From positions 1-28,664 of IMG/VR virus record IMGVR_UViG_3300044950_001181: DNA of 28,664 bases; one strand, written 5' to 3'. Source of the DNA: a virus. The notes below the pieces were generated by a model. The model was given only the letters and a program-made list of their open reading frames with translations, was not told the DNA's origin and made no database searches. Below are positions 28,201-28,664 of the stretch, piece after piece; position 1 is the stretch's first letter, and every line of letters begins with the position of its first letter. A program made the translations under genes and the position numbers.

Positions 28201-28664
28201 TTCTTTTTCTACTCTCATCATTTTTCCATCATGCTTCATTTGAACTTTTTCAGCCTTCATTTTTTTCTTTTGATGTTCTTCAATCTTGCGTTGAAGTCTG
28301 AAATCCACACCACTTCCTTCTGCTTCTGCTTTACTTTTCAAACCTGCCTTCATCTTTTCCAATCCGCTTTCCGATATTCCTCTTTTTTGTGCAGCAGCAA
28401 TTTTTTCTGTATCTGAAATGCCAGCTGGTTTTGGTGGAGCAATCTTGGGAGCAGTAGTTCCTTCTCTAATGGATTTTTGTTCAAGCAATCTTTGCTTGAG
28501 TGCATCGTTAGCTTGTTTGTCTACTTTTCCAACAGTACTTGCCGGAATAGGAGGTGGTGTAGGCGTTGTTGGTGCTGTTGTTGGTTTAGCTTGCGTTAAT
28601 GCAGCCATTGGATCTGCTTTGCCAGCTGTTGGTTTAGCTTGAGTCAATGCAGCCATTGGATCTG
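19204..28664 (-). CDS. Giant tail tape-measure protein (5' end outside window)
   Basis: At least 3150 residues are coded without a break, counting from the first in-window ATG (28656). The last bases before it (CAGATCCA) match the bases before the second copy of a 16-residue repeat, so the reading frame most likely continues upstream and the true start is outside the window. Layout: a Pro/Ala-rich N-terminus and charged helix (EEHQKKKMKAEKVQMKH) to about 170; eight hydrophobic repeats (180-870); six amphipathic repeats (880-1350); a linker; nineteen repeats (about 1440-2990); a variable C-terminus rich in Gly/Ser. Three repeat families of 82-86 residues each make up nearly all of it. Length, hydrophobic blocks, repeat structure and place directly before baseplate genes identify a tape measure. 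Being so long, it predicts a tail of roughly 450-470 nm if extended as helix. Confidence 0.9.
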   Translation of the reverse strand, partial: DPMAALTQAKPTAGKADPMAALTQAKPTTAPTTPTPPPIPASTVGKVDKQANDALKQRLLEQKSIREGTTAPKIAPPKPAGISDTEKIAAAQKRGISESGLEKMKAGLKSKAEAEGSGVDFRLQRKIEEHQKKKMKAEKVQMKHDGKMMRVEKEEVKVGMPAADSSFLEDAISQIKNIKTEDLIKAGGILMALAAALVILGIGIVFLGSKLLKLTGLDLATVAETAAVVVAVGAAAGGIAYASLELLGKIEELKSSGFMEKFKGGNAKELLMVAGAVAILGPILIILGAAVIKAAQLITSKLDLDLSKILEVSAIVVALGVAAGGIAVASVELIEQLEKVNWESIDFANVLLGAAVLLVIGPAMVLLGAAIIKMSDLILGAFNLDLKTVIRVGATVAAIMLAAGLIALAAIAALPELFELGLFAELLLSNPLTLWTIGYGAAALLVLAPAIVLLGAAIIKMSDWILGAFNLDASTALKIGMTVAGVIAAAAIIAVAVLGAVAGLAGLGVLATTYPSWLWMMPLGAGALLVLTPAILMLAVAIIRMSEWLLGSFNLDASTAWEIGMTVAGVIAAAAVIAVAILGAVYGLTQLGVLASTYIAWGWMFLLGAGALLALTPVILTLASAVIKMSEGILGAFGLDSGKALEVAENVAGIIAAAALIAIGIIAAIAGLTYLGILATMVYTYAPLMLLGAAALLLLTRPIIALASNIISLADSVLGSSEIDPTKAKETTEAVASILNSAGDIAIGILSATAGLVALGSLVVYAGPLAGMLAVGALALLVLTPAILLLSGAILKMANALSFEKGQAEKIVENLDATLDATTSIALSIIKMANKLAIISVLAMSAIFLIPLLYLGSWALWALTLPIRSYVTAVTNFYDSLVEIISPKKAVEMGKGVSGIMGAVGTVTEEIMKAKDKLSNLSQYAGFFDFLIGNSLAKTMYAGGKVLRALMLPTAYYAISVVNFSRFLASIIEPKKATQMGKDVAELLAGIAAVTDEIMKVKDKLANFPEYGSFWNWLTNNKLPDQMWKGVATLLEIMNPTKMYVMAIVLFSRNIASIIDPRKATEMGRGVAEILAGVASVNEEIMKVKDKLINVPKHSGFWTWLRGIPLQETLREGVLALHEMMGPVTTYIQTIVAFSKRVGSVINPKLAKSMGQGVADIIDGCMVVTDAIYKAKDKLVNVPKYSKFWAWVSGGSLSEIMDQGVLALKDIMEPTKKYIESIVTFSKTVGSVINPKQAKEMGQGVADVIDGCMVVTDAIYKVKDKLKKVPMHSKFWEFFGGGTLQDSMNEGVYALNSMMAPVKNYAASIVKFSKSVGEVINPKQAKEMGQGIADILASIGQVSDEIIKAKDKILSVGGLTNAVKDFVKLYGAAIAFRIMGSGILSFTNAMVGVVKQIESKVDVETGKRLISVMKNVGELVSLTAQTVKDLNEKILPLTEAGWFSGSIVSQLNSAMPQFQSFFSTVPKFITDAIVKPMNTAFKDVQGLQDAGMKIKAIGILLSQVHPVIQQMQSKIVPYTESGFFNAAPIDKIKAGMDAMRNFFTEVASFITNGIVIPVTKNMASDDDLIDANLQLTRMAVVLGSAGRVIKGMMGVIAYMDPASFFSQAPVEKIMKNKDEFQRSFIAIAEFVKDGIVKPALSVGDSGQLKTAAERLCQTASIMRSTAIVLKSVDQTFGLMESKSIFSDSPITKIMKNKDEFQRTFLAISQFIRDGIVTPVLATFPDPSIMVSAAVIMQSMAKTISAVPPIIKNLAAAIGLMTESKSFFAKTPVETIMKNKDAFAKYFRTVAAFVRDAIVVEINTAFSDVPISKIVEATSILTNLSKIISIIPKVIKGVSDGLIPLVVSKDAIKKAPLKAISESKEDFANYFRETAAFLRDGVVMPILEEFPDASILAKATSIITMIAQLLPNIPRVINQTAQGLIPLVVSRDAMKKAPMKMIKSSKDIFSEYFVSVAEFLRDGIVTPILEVLPDTKTIAKATSIITMMAQLLPTIPRVINSLSSLLGLLDPKDCMKDSPMAMLAKNAIIFEIYFYTIATFLKEGIIEPILSGMVDSKDLQKANQAISNMDLVIREIPVFIQRLSDGLSSLMFSGYFDFAIFSAAKIVGAWFSGIAYALIDGIIIPLRLLPDDSELKEIITKLQSVTQIFGDIRQTLDSFAINLQPLTEGGFFTKSPIASLYSSAKIFAEYWSAITSFIANGIIKPISQLSPSAEIDESSNKLKKSTEIFGEIRNTIEFLTIALEPLTSGGIFSSSPIASLASSAQTFSTYWSAIATFIQTGIITPVNQMSGVEELKSTSQKLGVISSIINGVKGVIDSFSQQIQPLTGSWLQNIFNMSPMAYMLESAKNFASYWVSIASFIQIGIITPVSQMSSVEELKTTSQKLNIISNIINGVRGVIDSFSQQIQPLTGNWLQNIFNMSPMAYMLESAKNFASYWTGIAHFIQTGIIEPVNKMSSVDKLNEVMSKLNFVSGVLKAVRGVIDTFSEQIQPLTGNWLQTLLGISPIATMYESAKSFASYWTGIAHFIQVGIIEPVFKISGVDKLKEVIDKLNFVSGVLKAVRVVIDTFSEQIQPLTGNWLTRLFAISPIATMYESAKSFASYWTGIAHFIQVGIIEPVNKMSNVEKLTEVINKLNFVSGILKAVRVVIDTFSEQIQPLTGNWLSNIFVKSPIATMYESAKSFASYWAGIANFIQVGIIEPVNKMSNVEKLTEVMTKLTFVSGIFIGVRKVIDTFSEQIQPLTGSWLSNIFVKSPIATMYESAKSFASYWTGIANFIQIGIIEPVNRMSNVEKLTEVMTKLTFVSGILIGVRKVIDTFSEQIQPLTGSWLSNIFVKSPIATMYESAKTFASYWIGIANFINNGIIRPISTLPDASSLNEITKSLVVLPDILKEVYNVSASLSENIAPLTDGGWFTKSPIEKIYKSIKTFSSYWVGISSFLTNGIINPIMNNLPDSTELTEALTRIKLVADMLIEIQKAMFGMSNIMLNMSSMNLPGMNIDDISGLETQFGAMAKLTNAAGSQIGGLSASGGAMEANNPVATAIPPEPSMREKVQKEVVTSEPNSSTVSSPELTEIASEAVTQTELNEQMVELLTQIKDALGDTDNSTKSSAGGMGGDTEARKVRNKPFMNTKWAYGSFLQTGGKGVTNVGSGTK
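19690..24340 (-). repeat. Tape-measure repeat family C: nineteen units
   Basis: Nineteen units averaging about 82 residues follow the plan SPI-x-x-(M/L)-x-x-S-A-K-x-F-x-x-Y-W, then FI-x-x-GII-x-P, L-x-x-x-x-x-KL, and S-x-x-I-x-PLTG. Units 11-17 (about 20120-21850) are very similar in protein and DNA, indicating recent tandem duplication. Earlier units (about 22000-24300) are more diverged. Confidence 0.85.
24600..26010 (-). repeat. Tape-measure repeat family B: six units
   Basis: Six units of about 86 residues share (N/E/D)-P-K-x-A-x-x-M-G-x-G-V-A-x-I, then a KxKDKL turn and a Trp/Phe-rich segment. The fourth to sixth units are nearly identical over the first half (NPKQAKEMGQGVAD). The final unit loses its end. 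Confidence 0.85.
26050..28118 (-). repeat. Tape-measure repeat family A: eight hydrophobic units
   Basis: Eight consecutive units of about 80-95 residues carry the pattern GA-x-ALLxLTPAIxxLxxAIIKMS, then LGAFNLD, then a Gly/Ala-rich hydrophobic stretch. The third to sixth units are the most alike. Each has two membrane-like stretches, giving about sixteen in total, a strong candidate for membrane insertion on DNA ejection. Confidence 0.8.
28565..28664 (-). repeat. 48-base tandem repeat at the tape-measure N-terminus
   Basis: Two copies encode MAALTQAKPT with 16-residue spacing, the first preceded by D-P and the second by A-D-P. The first copy starts at the window edge with the same D-P codons as the second, so more copies may lie upstream. 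Confidence 0.75.

Noticed and set aside
27287-28243. Long plus-strand frame of 318 codons
   Set aside because: It lies fully opposite the tape-measure coding frame. Its Ala/Ile/Asn-rich composition is what the antisense of hydrophobic repeats gives, and no ribosome binding site is seen.

Overview
The window looks like part of the virion-structure region of a tailed, contractile (myovirus-type) phage genome with low G+C content (roughly one third by eye). I see no tRNA, rRNA, integrase, insertion sequence or CRISPR array. Gene packing is very tight: stops and starts touch or overlap (TAATG, ATGA), and all genes but one lie on the minus strand. Transcription therefore runs from position 28664 down to 1. 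The host cannot be named from this sequence.

Right part (28664 to about 8855), in transcription order. The giant tape-measure protein comes first and is cut by the window edge at its start. Then come a tube-like baseplate adaptor, a gp53/LysM-like wedge or adaptor protein, the hub (gp27/gpD-like), the central spike (gp5/gpV-like), the gp25/gpW wedge protein, the gp6/gpJ wedge protein, a very large gpI-like wedge protein, and a small fibre-junction-like protein. This is the baseplate gene order of P2, Mu and PBSX, with proteins enlarged well beyond those models. The tape measure has at least 3150 residues, built almost wholly from three successive families of 82-86-residue repeats. This predicts a very long tail, near 0.45 micrometre.

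Middle part (about 8840 to 6012) is an accessory patch: an unknown 89-residue protein, a small SET-domain protein resembling viral lysine methyltransferases, a possible 24-residue micro-gene, a tail-appendage protein, a weak glycosyltransferase-like protein, and the only plus-strand gene, a nucleoside 2-deoxyribosyltransferase-like enzyme with its own promoter and strong ribosome binding site.

Left part (5919 to 1) holds a coiled-coil protein and three tandem paralogous appendage proteins. These share an N-terminal domain ending in an (A/S)-(E/Q)-H-H-N motif, followed by PKD/Ig-like domains and then different C-termini. The last of them runs off the window at position 1. Its C-terminal part is a shaft-like array of at least 27 decapeptide-type repeats centred on Phe-Gly-Pro, arranged in a higher-order cysteine-marked pattern.

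The most unusual points are the vSET-like gene inside a tail operon, the periodicity of the tape measure, and the Phe-Gly-Pro shaft.
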